NCBI GenBank assembly: GCA_964486825.1
Contig: CAZAQS010000286.1
Span: 1-6,057, forward strand
Source of the DNA: CAZAQS01 sp964486825
Lineage (GTDB): Bacteria > Chloroflexota > Anaerolineae > Anaerolineales > UBA4823
Direction: 5' to 3'
Length of the DNA: 6,057 bases
Shown here: piece by piece, positions 5,563 to 6,057 of the stretch
How positions within the stretch are numbered: the stretch's first letter is position 1
Layout: every line of letters begins with the position of its first letter
Notes under the pieces: model-generated
The model's input: the letters and a program-made list of their open reading frames with translations, nothing else
Told to the model about the DNA's origin: nothing
Database searches by the model: none
Position numbers and translations under genes: made by a program

Positions 5563-6057
5563 TTACTTCGGCTTATACAAACCCTCCTGGTTCACCACCA
5601 GCATGCCAGCCCGGTAGCTGATCGGGTCGACCGGCGAGAGCAGCTGCGCGCGGCCCTCGTCGAGCAGGGGGATCCTCTTGAGGCCGTACAGGCGTTGCTC
5701 GACCGCGTCGGCGCCGGCCTCGCTGCTTATCCAGGGCACGTCACCCATCGAGTCCAGGTTGAAGGGGCGCGTGTAGCCGCGTAGCGTCTTACGCCCTTCC
5801 ACGTTGAAATAGCTCTCGAAATAGGACATGACCAGCTCGCGCAGGCCCTGGTAAACCGGCTCGCGCATGCGCAGGCCGGTGAAGTTCGATTTGGCCAGCG
5901 CCCCGTAGCGCCCATTGACTTTGAAGATCGCCAGCAAGTGGTCGTCGTCCGTCCCCGGCTCAGGCAACAGGTCCACCAGCCGGGGCGGGTGACCCAGCCG
6001 CTGCAGGGCTGCCGCTGCGAACAGAGCCCCGTCCAGGCAGTGAGCGGTCCTGTCTTC
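5563..6057 (-). CDS. Transglutaminase-like (papain-fold) protein, C-terminal part
   Basis: The frame is open from the window edge to a TAA at 5563-5565 and gives the last 164 residues of a protein whose start lies outside. It begins with AHCLDGALFAAAAL (Cys7), followed by DDDHLLAIFKVNG with His40. A Cys at the start of a helix and a His on a following strand are the usual layout of the transglutaminase-like Cys-His pair. The usual third acidic residue would fall near AKSNFTG, where no Asp is present, so activity is uncertain. The segments LRELVMSYFESYFN and TLRGYTRP, and the end AGMLVVNQEGLYKP, recall a widespread family of uncharacterised bacterial proteins. GC content is clearly higher than in the neighbours: 42 of 60 bases in 5641-5700, against 32 of 60 in 3061-3120. 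It is separated from the kinase gene by about 425 bases and is probably not functionally linked to it. A substrate cannot be named. Confidence 0.75.
   Translation of the reverse strand, partial: EDRTAHCLDGALFAAAALQRLGHPPRLVDLLPEPGTDDDHLLAIFKVNGRYGALAKSNFTGLRMREPVYQGLRELVMSYFESYFNVEGRKTLRGYTRPFNLDSMGDVPWISSEAGADAVEQRLYGLKRIPLLDEGRAQLLSPVDPISYRAGMLVVNQEGLYKPK

Noticed and set aside
5428..5784. Plus-strand open frame across the toxin relic and the transglutaminase-like gene
   Set aside because: It overlaps a convincing minus-strand gene in high-GC DNA, where spurious long frames are common, and it has no recognisable motif.

Overview
All confident genes in this window lie on the minus strand. 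They fit an electron-transport and redox-sensing locus of a bacterium that makes several multiheme c-type cytochromes. The pentaheme ActA-like protein, the Tat-exported molybdopterin oxidoreductase directly after it, and the lipoprotein-anchored cytochrome suggest a Chloroflexota-type (Anaerolineae-like) organism. That placement is inferred from gene content and was not tested by a search.

Layout in the direction of transcription (right to left). (1) 6057-5563: the C-terminal part of a GC-rich, transglutaminase-like protein that enters from outside the window. (2) 5562-5138: about 425 bases with no intact gene. They hold an inverted repeat just after that gene, a 29-residue relic that reads like the end of a VapC/PIN toxin (5482-5393), a weak promoter candidate and a homopurine tract. 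(3) 5137-3596: a membrane sensor histidine kinase whose extracytoplasmic domain carries two CxxCH heme-c motifs. Its best start is a non-canonical ATT with a strong ribosome binding site. (4) 3603-2950: a NarL/LuxR response regulator whose start overlaps the end of the kinase gene. A textbook terminator follows at 2873-2845. (5) 2750-2424: a 108-residue stand-alone receiver-like protein that has lost every phosphorylation residue and has Glu in place of the phospho-accepting Asp. (6) 2370-1027: a pentaheme lipoprotein with a collagen-like Gly-X-Y linker. (7) 945-427: a pentaheme, membrane-anchored cytochrome resembling ActA of alternative complex III (ACIII). (8) 418-1: the start of a Tat-exported molybdopterin oxidoreductase of the ActB/Psr (CISM) type with an intact four-cysteine iron-sulfur motif.

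Working model (inference): the diheme kinase senses redox state or a ligand at the outer face of the membrane through heme c and phosphorylates the NarL-type regulator. The regulator then controls the adjacent respiratory operon (5)-(8), which encodes an Act-like quinone/cytochrome complex with an extra pentaheme lipoprotein. The points most worth following up are the heme-c sensor paired with a heme-c respiratory operon, the phosphomimetic-looking pseudo-receiver at the head of that operon, and the intact Fe-S motif in the ActB-like protein, which canonical ActB is thought to lack.
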